Position numbers and translations under genes: made by a program. Below, piece after piece: positions 1 to 8,301 of a DNA stretch of 64,000 nt. Source of the DNA: Marinoscillum luteum (lineage in GTDB: Bacteria > Bacteroidota > Bacteroidia > Cytophagales > Cyclobacteriaceae); contig NZ_JBIPKE010000015.1 in NCBI RefSeq assembly GCF_044005705.1, forward strand, positions 310,001 through 374,000, in the 5' to 3' direction. Every line of letters begins with the position of its first letter. Position 1 is the first letter of the stretch. Under the pieces are notes generated by a model, which made no database searches, was not told where the DNA came from, and saw only the letters and a program-made list of their open reading frames with translations.

Positions 1-81
1 CATAATTATACCAATAGTGGGACGGTTCTTTCAACATGACGAACAGGGCACGAACTAACTGCCCCCCTTAATCCTTGATCA

Positions 82-1176
82 TTGTCTTACCTGTTCGAAT
101 CATATCATCAAATTATCTGTGGAAATGACAATCCCACAGAAGAGTCATTTCTGAAAAAAGAAACAGCAAGAGTGATCCGTAAGCTAGATAAAGAACTTTT
201 CAAGGCAAAGTCGACAAAGGAAGCCCGTTTTTACATCAGGAAAACCGAACTGGCAATTACCAATCTTGAGCTTCAAATTGAACTAAGAGCAAAAGAAAAT
301 GACAGTAAGTCTACGGCCAACATCCTAAAGCTGTGTTCATCCGGACTTGATGATATCAGATTCCATTTGGAAACTGCTTATAAAATCTATCGAGATGAGG
401 ACACGCTCTTATCAAAAAAAATGATAGGCATTTATGCTACGAATTTAGAAATGAGCATTCATCGGTTAAAAAAATTGTTAGTTCTAAATAATATAGACCC
501 CACCCTTGGAAAGATTATTAACCATTCTATTGAAAGGCACTTTACTGAACCTGAAGCTCTGATCACACAAAGAAAGCTCGACTACCTAAGCTATTTCATT
601 GACGAGCTAATCAATTTTATGGATTCGATGGAAAAAATAGAAGAGCATCATTTACTCAAATTTCTCTGTATTCTAAATTTCAACAACGTAGCAATACTTA
701 CATATATGTGCGAAACACATCAAAAGTATACTAGCGAGGTAGAAGATCCCATTCAACTTCTAGAATACCTTCAGGACATTAAAACAAGTCTTAACAACAT
801 CCCTGTAAACCATAACCACCAATTCAATCCAAAGCTGCTCGACTTAAGAACACTGGTCCAACAATGGCTGAAAGAAGAAATAGCCAAAACAAAAAAATCA
901 CTGCAAAACACGAAATTAGCTAACCCTGAACCCAAACTAAAATTTAACCACTCCGTGGACACAACCACCGCCTTTTTTAGACTGCTATATGACGCAGGGG
1001 TAACATCTTCTGGTGCTAACCATACCATCAGGTGGATAGGAAAAAGTATCTCCTCTAAAAACCAGCAGACCATCTCCCTACAAAGCATTCAGCGCAAGTT
1101 CTTCGATAAACATACCGACAAACAACCCCTCAAAGACTTGGTTTTACATCTCCTAAACTATCTGAATCGCAAATAA
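82..1176 (+). CDS. RteC-like mobile-element protein
   Basis: A 364-residue, mostly helical, charged protein. The C-terminal part (about residues 295-364, with the segment IRWIGKSISSKN) resembles the end of RteC-family proteins, which in Bacteroides conjugative transposons control excision genes; this is a family resemblance seen by eye, and the role here is inferred. The only early start is TTG at 82, because a TGA lies in frame just upstream at 76-78. It is convergent with the next gene, with only four bases between the two stop codons. Its presence suggests that the left side of the window belongs to an integrated element, although no integrase or conjugation gene is visible. It could also be an unrelated helical protein. 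Confidence 0.6.
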   Translation: MSYLFESYHQIICGNDNPTEESFLKKETARVIRKLDKELFKAKSTKEARFYIRKTELAITNLELQIELRAKENDSKSTANILKLCSSGLDDIRFHLETAYKIYRDEDTLLSKKMIGIYATNLEMSIHRLKKLLVLNNIDPTLGKIINHSIERHFTEPEALITQRKLDYLSYFIDELINFMDSMEKIEEHHLLKFLCILNFNNVAILTYMCETHQKYTSEVEDPIQLLEYLQDIKTSLNNIPVNHNHQFNPKLLDLRTLVQQWLKEEIAKTKKSLQNTKLANPEPKLKFNHSVDTTTAFFRLLYDAGVTSSGANHTIRWIGKSISSKNQQTISLQSIQRKFFDKHTDKQPLKDLVLHLLNYLNRK

Positions 1177-1180
1177 GATT

Positions 1181-1408
1181 CTACTCTTTCAATAAGAATG
1201 CTACCCCATTACTCTCTAAAAGAGTATATAATTCCACCAGGCAGTGACAGCTAAAACCCTGCTTCTTTAGTAATTGACCGGCATCAAACTGGCTAAGCAT
1301 CACATTCAGGTTTTCAAACCCCCACAATTCCATAAACGCTTTAAACTCCTCACTAAGAGGCAGGTCTATAGATACGCTTTCCAGAATATTCCTTGATTGA
1401 TAAGTCAT
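1181..1408 (-). CDS. small hypothetical protein
   Basis: A 75-residue acidic protein starting at ATG 1408. I do not recognise the family. The middle reads as amphipathic helices and carries two close cysteines (FSCHCLVEL, about residues 52-60) but no other metal motif. It is divergent from the XRE gene at 1570 and convergent with the RteC-like gene. It is kept because it fills its space neatly and has ordinary composition, but it could be spurious. Confidence 0.45.
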   Translation of the reverse strand: MTYQSRNILESVSIDLPLSEEFKAFMELWGFENLNVMLSQFDAGQLLKKQGFSCHCLVELYTLLESNGVAFLLKE

Positions 1409-1569
1409 ACTATTTCAGTTCGAAAAACTAATTTGATTACATCCGAAAGACAAGTCGGTTAACAGATTGTAAAACTTGTTTTAAAGATAAAAATCAAACC
1501 TCAATGTAACTAATTAGTAGGGCATTTTTAGAAGTAACATTTAAGCGGTTGCTCTCTTTGCTTTGCAAA

Positions 1570-1815
1570 ATGTCAAAGGATAACGAGGAGATAAACTACG
1601 ATCAGGAACTAGACAAACTTGCAAAGAGGATCAAAAGCCTAAGAATAGCCCAAGGCTACACTAGCTATGAAGTATTTGCCTTTGAAAATGGCATACACAG
1701 AGTTCAATACGGCCGATATGAGAAAGGAGGAGACCTCCGATACACCTCCTTACTTAAAGTGATAAAAGCACTTGGTATGACCCCAGCAGAATTCTTCTCC
1801 GAAGGATTTGATTAA
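1570..1815 (+). CDS. XRE-family helix-turn-helix regulator
   Basis: A small one-domain DNA-binding protein of the XRE/Cro type. The HTH spans about residues 14-75: a basic helix (LAKRIKSLRIAQGY), a second helix, then the recognition helix (GIHRVQYGRYEKG). The tail GMTPAEFFSEGF is typical of the helix that closes this fold. The frame is open from a TTG at 1549, but ATG 1570 gives the natural N-terminus and is preferred. Such proteins are common single-gene regulators in Bacteroidota mobile elements; no target is evident. Confidence 0.8.
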   Translation: MSKDNEEINYDQELDKLAKRIKSLRIAQGYTSYEVFAFENGIHRVQYGRYEKGGDLRYTSLLKVIKALGMTPAEFFSEGFD

Positions 1816-2083
1816 TATCCCCTTGAGGGAATTATGGGGGTGTTCTTCTGGCAAAGGTTAAATTCGGAGTTACTTATTCTCTCCCGTCATTCTTAATCTT
1901 CTTTCCGTCATTGCCGTGAAAACGGAAATCCTTCAACATTTCACCCAGCTATCTCCAAAACATCTTACTGATCTCCAGGCATTTTTACAGAAAACCCAAC
2001 CACACCAACCACTTACCCTACTACCTGTTATTTTAGTCTGAAAATTTTAATCTTTCCGCTATGTATTATACAATAAACATATC

Positions 2084-2347
2084 ATGCCCGCTAATGTCGT
2101 CACATCAGAAGACCTCTATTTTTTCAAAGATGAGCTAATACAGGAGATCAAAAAACTATTACAGACCCACGGTACACCTCAGCGTAAATGGCTCAGAAGC
2201 CAGGACGTCCAGGACTTGCTTTGCATCAGTGCCGGCACCCTGCACAACCTCCGTACCAAAGGCCACCTTCCATACTCCAAAGTAGCTGGGGTAATCTTCT
2301 ATGAATATGAAGACATTGTGGAAATGTTGAGGAGGAATAAGGTTTGA
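2084..2347 (+). CDS. helix-turn-helix (excisionase-like) protein
   Basis: An 87-residue protein with an N-terminal helix that probably dimerises (residues 8-28) and a winged HTH_17/MerR-like domain (residues 36-85). The pattern is typical: W-x-x-SQDVQDLLCIS, then TLHNLRTKGHLPYSKV, then FYEYEDIVEML. Proteins of this form act as excisionases or small regulators in Bacteroidota integrative elements. It sits just before the restriction-like operon. There is about 270 bp without a gene upstream (1816-2083), in which I see nothing. Confidence 0.8.
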   Translation: MPANVVTSEDLYFFKDELIQEIKKLLQTHGTPQRKWLRSQDVQDLLCISAGTLHNLRTKGHLPYSKVAGVIFYEYEDIVEMLRRNKV

Positions 2348-2360
2348 CAAATACCCTTAC

Positions 2361-2379
2361 GCTTAACTGCTTGTTAAGC
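2361..2379. promoter_or_regulatory. candidate XRE operator (inverted repeat)
   Basis: A perfect 7-bp inverted repeat, GCTTAAC-N5-GTTAAGC. It overlaps the -33 element of the predicted promoter of the XRE-methyltransferase operon, which is where a controller protein would repress its own operon. The repeat is seen directly; binding by the downstream XRE protein is inferred. Confidence 0.6.
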
Positions 2380-2401
2380 ACTTACCAAAATGCTACATTT
2401 G
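2371..2401 (+). promoter_or_regulatory. promoter of the XRE-methyltransferase operon
   Basis: TTG (2371-2373), a 20-bp spacer and TACATTTG (2394-2401) fit the Bacteroidota primary sigma consensus TTG-N19/21-TAnnTTTG. The -7 box lies inside the first codons of the longest ORF from ATG 2390. This argues that translation really begins at GTG 2426. Confidence 0.6.
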
Positions 2402-2425
2402 CTTAAAATCCAAATAAAGTTGGCT

Positions 2426-2635
2426 GTGAAAACAATTAATCGGCTCAAAGCTGTATTGGCTGAAAAGGGTAAGACGAACAAATGGCTAGCTGAAAACATG
2501 AATAAGAACATCTCAACAATCTCTACCTGGTGTACCAACAGAAGACAACCTTCTTTAGAAGTACTGGTTGAAGTTGCTGAGCTATTGGATATCGATGTAA
2601 AAGAGCTCATTGTATCAACAAATAAACAAAAGTGA
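2426..2635 (+). CDS. XRE-family controller-type regulator
   Basis: A 70-residue protein if translated from GTG 2426, or 82 codons from ATG 2390. The shorter form is preferred because the -7 promoter box lies at 2394-2401. The HTH fills the protein: LKAVLAEKGKTNKWLAENM, then ISTISTWCTNRRQPSLEVL, then VAELLDIDVKELI. This size and fold match controller (C) proteins of restriction-modification loci. Its stop overlaps the methyltransferase start (GTGA at 2632-2635), so the two are translationally coupled, and an inverted repeat sits on its promoter. It probably times expression of the methyltransferase and nuclease genes behind it. Confidence 0.85.
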   Translation: MKTINRLKAVLAEKGKTNKWLAENMNKNISTISTWCTNRRQPSLEVLVEVAELLDIDVKELIVSTNKQK

Positions 2636-3948
2636 TTATTGACCTAGACATAAAGGACACCCTTGGAGCTATAAGTAGCGAGGTACTCAATGGACAGAAT
2701 TACAATAGAAGTGATTTTGCTCGTAGCATACTTAATTATCCAGCAATGATGGTTCCTTCTGTACAAGAACCAATAATTAAAAGCCTCTCAGAAAATCTAC
2801 ATGGTGAGGTATCTCTGATTGACCCATTTATGGGCGCCTCCAATACTCTCGTCACTGGCATGAAGTATGGCCTCAACGTCTTTGGACAGGACATCAACCC
2901 TCTTTCTCTTCTTGTTAGTCAAGTCAAGACGACTTACTACTCATTGTGCGAACTGGAAGAAGCCAGAAAGGATCTGATAGCAAGAATTGATTCAGACATG
3001 TCTATTCTAAATGAGATAAATTTCCCAAATATCAATAAATGGTTTAGTGAAAACATACAAATAGAGCTTTCTAAGATTTATAGAGCTATTCAATGTCAAT
3101 CGGATTCAAGACTCAGAAGGTTTTTTTGGGTAGCAATGGCAGAAGTTGTTCGTCTCACAAGTAATGATAGAACCTCAACATTCAAGTTGCATATTCGAAC
3201 TTTAGAGGATATCCAAAGTAGAAATAATTCTGCTGTTGAATTATTCAAATCAATAGTCAAAAGAAGTATTAAAGATGTTGCAGAGTATTGCCAGGTTCTT
3301 AATGAAAGTGGATATATTAAAAATGGACGATATGTGAAAGAGGCTAGAGTTGTCTGGGGCGATTCACTAGCCGGTCTTAACACAACCAGAAAATTCAATC
3401 TATTAGTGACTTCACCACCGTATGGAGATAACCAGACCACTGTTACTTATGGCCAGTTCTCCTACTTGCCACTACAATGGATCCCTATGGAAGATATAGA
3501 TACGAATATTGAGATTGACTATCTTAAGACTACCATGGAGATCGATTCAAATAGTTTGGGCGGGAAAATGGTTAAGAATTTTTCGAATACTCAAGAAGCC
3601 CTGTTCACTCAATCCCCTTCTTTGCAACTCCTATTTGCCTCATTTGATCCGGAAGAAAAGAAACGAGCTAAAAAGGTAATCAACTTCTTTCATGACTTGA
3701 ATAAGTCTATTGATACAATGCTATCCAAAATGACTTCCAGGGCATATATGGTTTGGACTGTAGGTAACAGGAACGTAAACAAACGATTAGTAAGGAATGA
3801 CCTAATTATTACTGATCTACTTCAATCCAAAGGTGTTGAACTTGTGACGGATTTGGAAAGAGACATCTTAAGTAAACGCATGCCTGGTAGGAATAATTTC
3901 TCTGACCTAATGAGTAAGGAAAAAATACTAATCTTTAAAACTCCCTAA
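2632..3948 (+). CDS. DNA methyltransferase (N6-A/N4-C type)
   Basis: A 438-residue amino-DNA methyltransferase. The AdoMet-binding motif I is IDPFMGASNT at about residues 63-72, followed by an acidic strand end (GQDINP, 85-90). The catalytic motif IV is TSPPY at 260-264. Motif I comes before motif IV with a ~190-residue, largely helical insert between them, so the order is not the beta-class order. TSPPY is most common in N4-cytosine enzymes but also occurs in N6-adenine enzymes. The start is GTG 2632, overlapping the XRE stop. A 58-bp gap separates it from the helicase-nuclease. It most likely marks self DNA for the nucleases of the same operon. Confidence 0.88.
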   Translation: MIIDLDIKDTLGAISSEVLNGQNYNRSDFARSILNYPAMMVPSVQEPIIKSLSENLHGEVSLIDPFMGASNTLVTGMKYGLNVFGQDINPLSLLVSQVKTTYYSLCELEEARKDLIARIDSDMSILNEINFPNINKWFSENIQIELSKIYRAIQCQSDSRLRRFFWVAMAEVVRLTSNDRTSTFKLHIRTLEDIQSRNNSAVELFKSIVKRSIKDVAEYCQVLNESGYIKNGRYVKEARVVWGDSLAGLNTTRKFNLLVTSPPYGDNQTTVTYGQFSYLPLQWIPMEDIDTNIEIDYLKTTMEIDSNSLGGKMVKNFSNTQEALFTQSPSLQLLFASFDPEEKKRAKKVINFFHDLNKSIDTMLSKMTSRAYMVWTVGNRNVNKRLVRNDLIITDLLQSKGVELVTDLERDILSKRMPGRNNFSDLMSKEKILIFKTP

Positions 3949-4006
3949 GAACAATAATGTGCTAAGTTTCTCATGAATCACTTGGCATGTAGTAATCCGT
4001 GACTCG

Positions 4007-6850
4007 ATGATAAACTTAACAAATTATTCACCCAATCAGCAAGATGCCATTCTCACTAATGACAAACATTTGAGAATTGTAGCATGTGCCGGATCTGGTA
4101 AGACAACGACTGTTGCTGGCAAAGTAGCCTACCTGCTTGACCCTTCGAATGGATTCGATGTATCACCGGAGAACATAATCGCTTTTACTTATACAGAAAA
4201 GGCCGCTGCAGAACTTAAGAATAAAATTCTAAATAATGTTGGAAGGCATCGAGGAATGGCAAATATGTATATTGGTACAATTCATGGTTGGTGTCTTAAG
4301 GCCTTACAGGAAAATGAATACGAGTATCAGAGTTTTTCAGTTCTTGACGAAATAAAGCTTAAACTATTCATAGACAAACATTATGATACAATAGGAATGA
4401 AAGAAATAAAAAAGCTTTCAAACCATTCTGTATCATTAAGAAGATTCATTGACACCTCTCTATTTGTCAAAATCATGGATATAATTAGAGAGTCGGATAG
4501 ACAGGAACTCCCAGAAAGCATATCACGAGCAAAAATACAATACGAGCGTACACTTAAAAGCAAAAAGTACTTCGATTTTTCCATGATTATGGAAAAAGCA
4601 ATGGAGTGTATGGAGTTAAGTTCCAACCTGTCAGCAAGAATAAAAAATGATATTAAGTACCTTATTGTTGACGAGTACCAGGATATCAACCCTATTCAAG
4701 AAAGACTGATAAATAAAATTCAAGAAGTAAGCCAATGCAAGCTAGTTGTTGTTGGAGATGATGATCAAAACATCTATCAATGGAGGGGAAGCAATAACCG
4801 CTACATCATCGACTTTGAATCAAAATTTGAAGTCTCGGCAACTAAAAGCATCCCTCTATCTACCAATTATCGAAGTTCTGAAGGTATAATAAAGCTGGCA
4901 GAAACTTTAATCTCCAACAATCAAAGAAGAATACCCAACAAAGAGATGGAGTCAGGCGGTCTTCAGACCTTTACAAAAGGTCAAGATATTCTTTACAATC
5001 GATATGATTCAGTTAGCGATGAAAATGAAGCTCTGGCAAATTATATTGACAACATTCTAGGTGTACCTTTTACATCTGATGGTGAGACACGTGGAATTAC
5101 ATTTTCAGATATCAGCATTCTCTTAAGAACCTGGAATAAAGCTGAAACTATAGTAGAAGCACTAGAAAGACATAAAATTCCATATATCACAGCTGGAGTT
5201 AATCAATTATTTGAAACACGTGAAATTGAAGCTGCACTTGGCCTATTCACATACTTGTATGGTGACTTGGATCGACCGGAACTTGAAAACTTGTGGTTAA
5301 ACTTACCAAACAACAAAATTGATCCCGAAAAGCTTGAAAAGGCATTAGATGACCTAGATAGCAAGTTTCCTAAGCTGCCCGAAGTTGATACAAATTGGGA
5401 ATACTCACTTCAAGGTATTCTTTGGGATTTTATGAGTCTAGCCGAAATCTATGAAGACTCTTTTATCGATGACACAAATACTGATCTATTTCAAAGAACC
5501 AAGGAGAGGGCTGAGATTATATTTTTCAACCTTGGAAGATTCAGTCAGGTAATAAATGATTTTGAAGAGATAAATTTCAATAGTTCAAGTCCCAGCTTTC
5601 ACCTCTTCAGTTTTTTAAGTTTTATAAATTATGTAGCAAGAGATTACTACCCAGAGGGTTGGCTTAACAATCCATATACAACTCCGAATGCTGTACAAAT
5701 AATGACTATCCACCAGGCGAAGGGTTTAGAGTTTCCGGTAGTTCTGATACCTGGCCTCAACAACAATTATTTGCCCTCTAAGAAAAGAGGAGGATTAAAT
5801 GTATGGCATTTTCTAGATAGACAGCTTATCGAAGAGCAATCTAGATATGAAGGTGATCCAGATAAGGAAGATGAAAGAAGGCTTCTTTACGTAGCATTAA
5901 CTAGAAGCCAAAAATTCTTACTCTTATCTCAAGCTCCAGATCTTAATAATAGATTGTATAAAGTTGAATCGGATTACATCCAAGAGCTTACACGAGCAAA
6001 AATTGGATCTTTTCCAATACTAATATCCGATCATAGACAAGATTTCTCAAGTCTCACCAAAATCGACCAGAAGGCTAAAGAAAAAGTAAAAAACATTGCC
6101 CTTGATTTCACCACCCTCAAAGACATTTTTGAATGTCCCTATAGGTTTAAACTAATTTCGGTTTTTGGGTTCCGCTATCCACTTAATCAAAGAATGGGTG
6201 TAGGTCGATCATTTCATAACTGCCTAATGGAAATCCACAAAAGAGGTAAAGAAGGTGAGTCTTTAAGCAAAGAAGAGGTTAATGAAATCGTAGATAGACA
6301 GACTCATTTTCCATATCTGACAAATTCAACCATTTTGAAACCACGCCTTTGGGATAAGGTAAGAAAAAATGTAGAAGAGTACTATGAAGACACTAAAGAT
6401 GATTTTTCACAGATAGAATTTGTTGAGCAGGATATTCAGTACAAAGTAGACGAAAGCATTTTAGTTCTAGGCAGGATTGACTTGATAAAGAAAGTTGGAA
6501 GTGATGGAAAATATGAAACAACCATAATTGAGTTTAAAAGTGATGAAGAAAGTGCCGACCTACCTATAACAAAAGACCAGCTAAAACTTTACGCCCTTGG
6601 CCATAGGGAGTTAACCGGAGAAATAGCAGACTATATAATGACTTATGTTATTGGTGAAAACAAAGTCAAAACCCCTGAAAAATTATATGAATCGGATTTA
6701 AACTCGATTGAAAGTAAAATAAGAGATGCGGTTGACTTGATTTGGTCTGAAAAATTTCTTAGGACAGAAGAAAAGAAAACTTGTGAAGAATGTTTCCAAA
6801 TTCGTCTTTGCTCCAAAAGAGTTCAGCATGATATAAAGGTGAAAAGGTAA
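4007..6850 (+). CDS. UvrD-like helicase fused to Fe-S PD-(D/E)XK nuclease
   Basis: A 947-residue superfamily 1 helicase with nuclease. Helicase motifs are complete: Walker A ACAGSGKTTT (about 26-35), Walker B LIVDEYQDINP (about 219-229), motif III GDDDQNIYQWRGS (about 251-263), NYRSS (about 286-290), TIHQAKGLEFPVVLIPG (about 566-582) and LLYVALTRS (about 625-633). The C-terminal ~240 residues are a Cas4/AddB-type nuclease: ECPYR (about 709-713), GRIDLI, IEFKSD, QLKLYALGH, and a cysteine trio CEECFQIRLC (about 925-934). With the earlier ECPYR cysteine this trio would hold a 4Fe-4S cluster. Unlike AddA/AddB it stands alone behind a methyltransferase. It is likely a translocating nuclease acting on unmodified or foreign DNA. 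Confidence 0.93.
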   Translation: MINLTNYSPNQQDAILTNDKHLRIVACAGSGKTTTVAGKVAYLLDPSNGFDVSPENIIAFTYTEKAAAELKNKILNNVGRHRGMANMYIGTIHGWCLKALQENEYEYQSFSVLDEIKLKLFIDKHYDTIGMKEIKKLSNHSVSLRRFIDTSLFVKIMDIIRESDRQELPESISRAKIQYERTLKSKKYFDFSMIMEKAMECMELSSNLSARIKNDIKYLIVDEYQDINPIQERLINKIQEVSQCKLVVVGDDDQNIYQWRGSNNRYIIDFESKFEVSATKSIPLSTNYRSSEGIIKLAETLISNNQRRIPNKEMESGGLQTFTKGQDILYNRYDSVSDENEALANYIDNILGVPFTSDGETRGITFSDISILLRTWNKAETIVEALERHKIPYITAGVNQLFETREIEAALGLFTYLYGDLDRPELENLWLNLPNNKIDPEKLEKALDDLDSKFPKLPEVDTNWEYSLQGILWDFMSLAEIYEDSFIDDTNTDLFQRTKERAEIIFFNLGRFSQVINDFEEINFNSSSPSFHLFSFLSFINYVARDYYPEGWLNNPYTTPNAVQIMTIHQAKGLEFPVVLIPGLNNNYLPSKKRGGLNVWHFLDRQLIEEQSRYEGDPDKEDERRLLYVALTRSQKFLLLSQAPDLNNRLYKVESDYIQELTRAKIGSFPILISDHRQDFSSLTKIDQKAKEKVKNIALDFTTLKDIFECPYRFKLISVFGFRYPLNQRMGVGRSFHNCLMEIHKRGKEGESLSKEEVNEIVDRQTHFPYLTNSTILKPRLWDKVRKNVEEYYEDTKDDFSQIEFVEQDIQYKVDESILVLGRIDLIKKVGSDGKYETTIIEFKSDEESADLPITKDQLKLYALGHRELTGEIADYIMTYVIGENKVKTPEKLYESDLNSIESKIRDAVDLIWSEKFLRTEEKKTCEECFQIRLCSKRVQHDIKVKR

Positions 6851-6851
6851 T

Positions 6852-7637
6852 ATGGGAGCATACAAAGATCGAAAAACTGCCTTAGGGAATCTGAAGAAAC
6901 TAGTTGAAGATCCAGCAAATGTTTTGTGTATTCATTATTCTCAAAGTCAAACTTACGATGATGATTATGGCAACATATCACCAATAATTACTTCAATTGT
7001 AATCAAATCACTAGATAACAAGATAGATAAGCAGTTTGCCATACATTTTGAGGCTGACAAAGCTGGTATTCCTAAAGATCAAATTCAAGATTCATATCGT
7101 GAACTTGAGCTCCGAATCCTAAAATCATTTAATGATTTTGTCAAAAGGCACGACAAAAGCACTTGGGTTCACTGGGATATGAAAAACATACATTTTGGGT
7201 TTGAAGCTATTAAACATCGTTACGAAAAAATCTTCGAGGGGCTAAATGATTACTCTGAAATTGCTTCGCATAACAAGCATAGCCTATTTGTAATATTGGA
7301 AGGAATGTATGGGGAAAAGTTTGTTAAAGGTCCAGATGAATTAAAGGAGTTAATGACTTCTAATAATTCTGGTGTTGAGCAGCCTCTTTACCTAACCAAG
7401 GACAGTGAATCAAGAGAATTTGAATCTAAAAACTTTAAGTCAGTTATTGATTCAGTGGATTGCAAAGTTGAGTTTTTGAAAAAGGCCTTAAAAAAGCTTA
7501 TCAACAAGCAGCTCTTAATTCCAAATAAAAACAGGTATGCAATATTTATTGACGTTATCTCTCACCCAATATTCAATTTGATTGGATGGCTAGCAACTCT
7601 TTTGGGTTTAGGAGCAGCTATCTACGCTCTACTCTAA
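6852..7637 (+). CDS. tail-anchored protein of unknown function, possible RNase H-like fold
   Basis: A 261-residue protein starting one base after the helicase stop. The N-terminal ~120 residues alternate predicted strands and helices with conserved-looking elements: VLCIHYSQS, ISPIITSIVIKSL, ELRILKSFNDFVK and WVHWDMKNIHFGF. An acidic residue, a FNxF helix and a HWxMxN..GF stretch recall DEDD/RNase H-like exonucleases, but I cannot place catalytic residues firmly. The last ~23 residues (FNLIGWLATLLGLGAAIYAL) form one hydrophobic helix, so the protein is probably tail-anchored in the inner membrane. Tight spacing on both sides makes it a core part of the operon. Function unknown. Confidence 0.8.
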   Translation: MGAYKDRKTALGNLKKLVEDPANVLCIHYSQSQTYDDDYGNISPIITSIVIKSLDNKIDKQFAIHFEADKAGIPKDQIQDSYRELELRILKSFNDFVKRHDKSTWVHWDMKNIHFGFEAIKHRYEKIFEGLNDYSEIASHNKHSLFVILEGMYGEKFVKGPDELKELMTSNNSGVEQPLYLTKDSESREFESKNFKSVIDSVDCKVEFLKKALKKLINKQLLIPNKNRYAIFIDVISHPIFNLIGWLATLLGLGAAIYALL

Positions 7638-7652
7638 TTGAATCTAATCAAT

Positions 7653-8300
7653 ATGAATGGCGATTACTTAAACAAAGTTCTTAAAATTAAAGCGAAACAT
7701 GCTTTGTACCATGAAAATGGTAAGTGGTATCACAATCTTCAGAAATTTCCTGGAGTTCTTTTTGACAAGAACGGATATTTGATATTTGATAATAAAGAAG
7801 CCTATTTCAATCACCCCTCCTTACAATCCAATAAAGACCTTTTCATCAAGAATGGGATTGAGAGTTTAACAGAATATCGAAGATTTACTGAATTTGAGCA
7901 CCAATTAATCAAAGGAATTAGTCCCCATGATGTAAATAATGCCGGTTTTGAAGAAACTGTGAGGGTTTTAAGAGAGGTCAATAGCATTTTAAGAAAGAAG
8001 TCTTTGGTAGACAAGCTTAAGAAGCTTTATGACAACACATGCCAAATTTGTGGTACTAGATTAGCCATATCTCAGAATCAATTTTATTCAGAAGTTCACC
8101 ACATAGTACCACTAGGAGAACCATATAATGGGAAAGATCGCATGGACAACATGATTTGTGTATGCCCAAATCATCATGTACAGTTAGACTTAAAGGCTAT
8201 TCCAATTGACGAGAAAAGTCTTAAGTCTATAAAGCATGAGATTTCTTCAAATTATATAGATCATCACAATTTACTTGTGGAAGGACTTTCAAAAGCTTGA
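7653..8300 (+). CDS. HNH endonuclease
   Basis: A protein of about 215 residues with a C-terminal HNH nuclease domain. The zinc-binding frame is CQICG (about residue 129) and CPNHH (about residue 170). Between them sits the HNH core, EVHHIVPLGEPYNGKDRMDN, whose histidine pair and asparagine supply catalysis. The N-terminal ~120 residues are unassigned and may recognise DNA. ATG 7653 is chosen; a TTG at 7638, directly after the previous stop, is possible. As the third potential nuclease in the operon it is a natural restriction effector. Confidence 0.88.
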   Translation: MNGDYLNKVLKIKAKHALYHENGKWYHNLQKFPGVLFDKNGYLIFDNKEAYFNHPSLQSNKDLFIKNGIESLTEYRRFTEFEHQLIKGISPHDVNNAGFEETVRVLREVNSILRKKSLVDKLKKLYDNTCQICGTRLAISQNQFYSEVHHIVPLGEPYNGKDRMDNMICVCPNHHVQLDLKAIPIDEKSLKSIKHEISSNYIDHHNLLVEGLSKA

Positions 8301-8301
8301 G

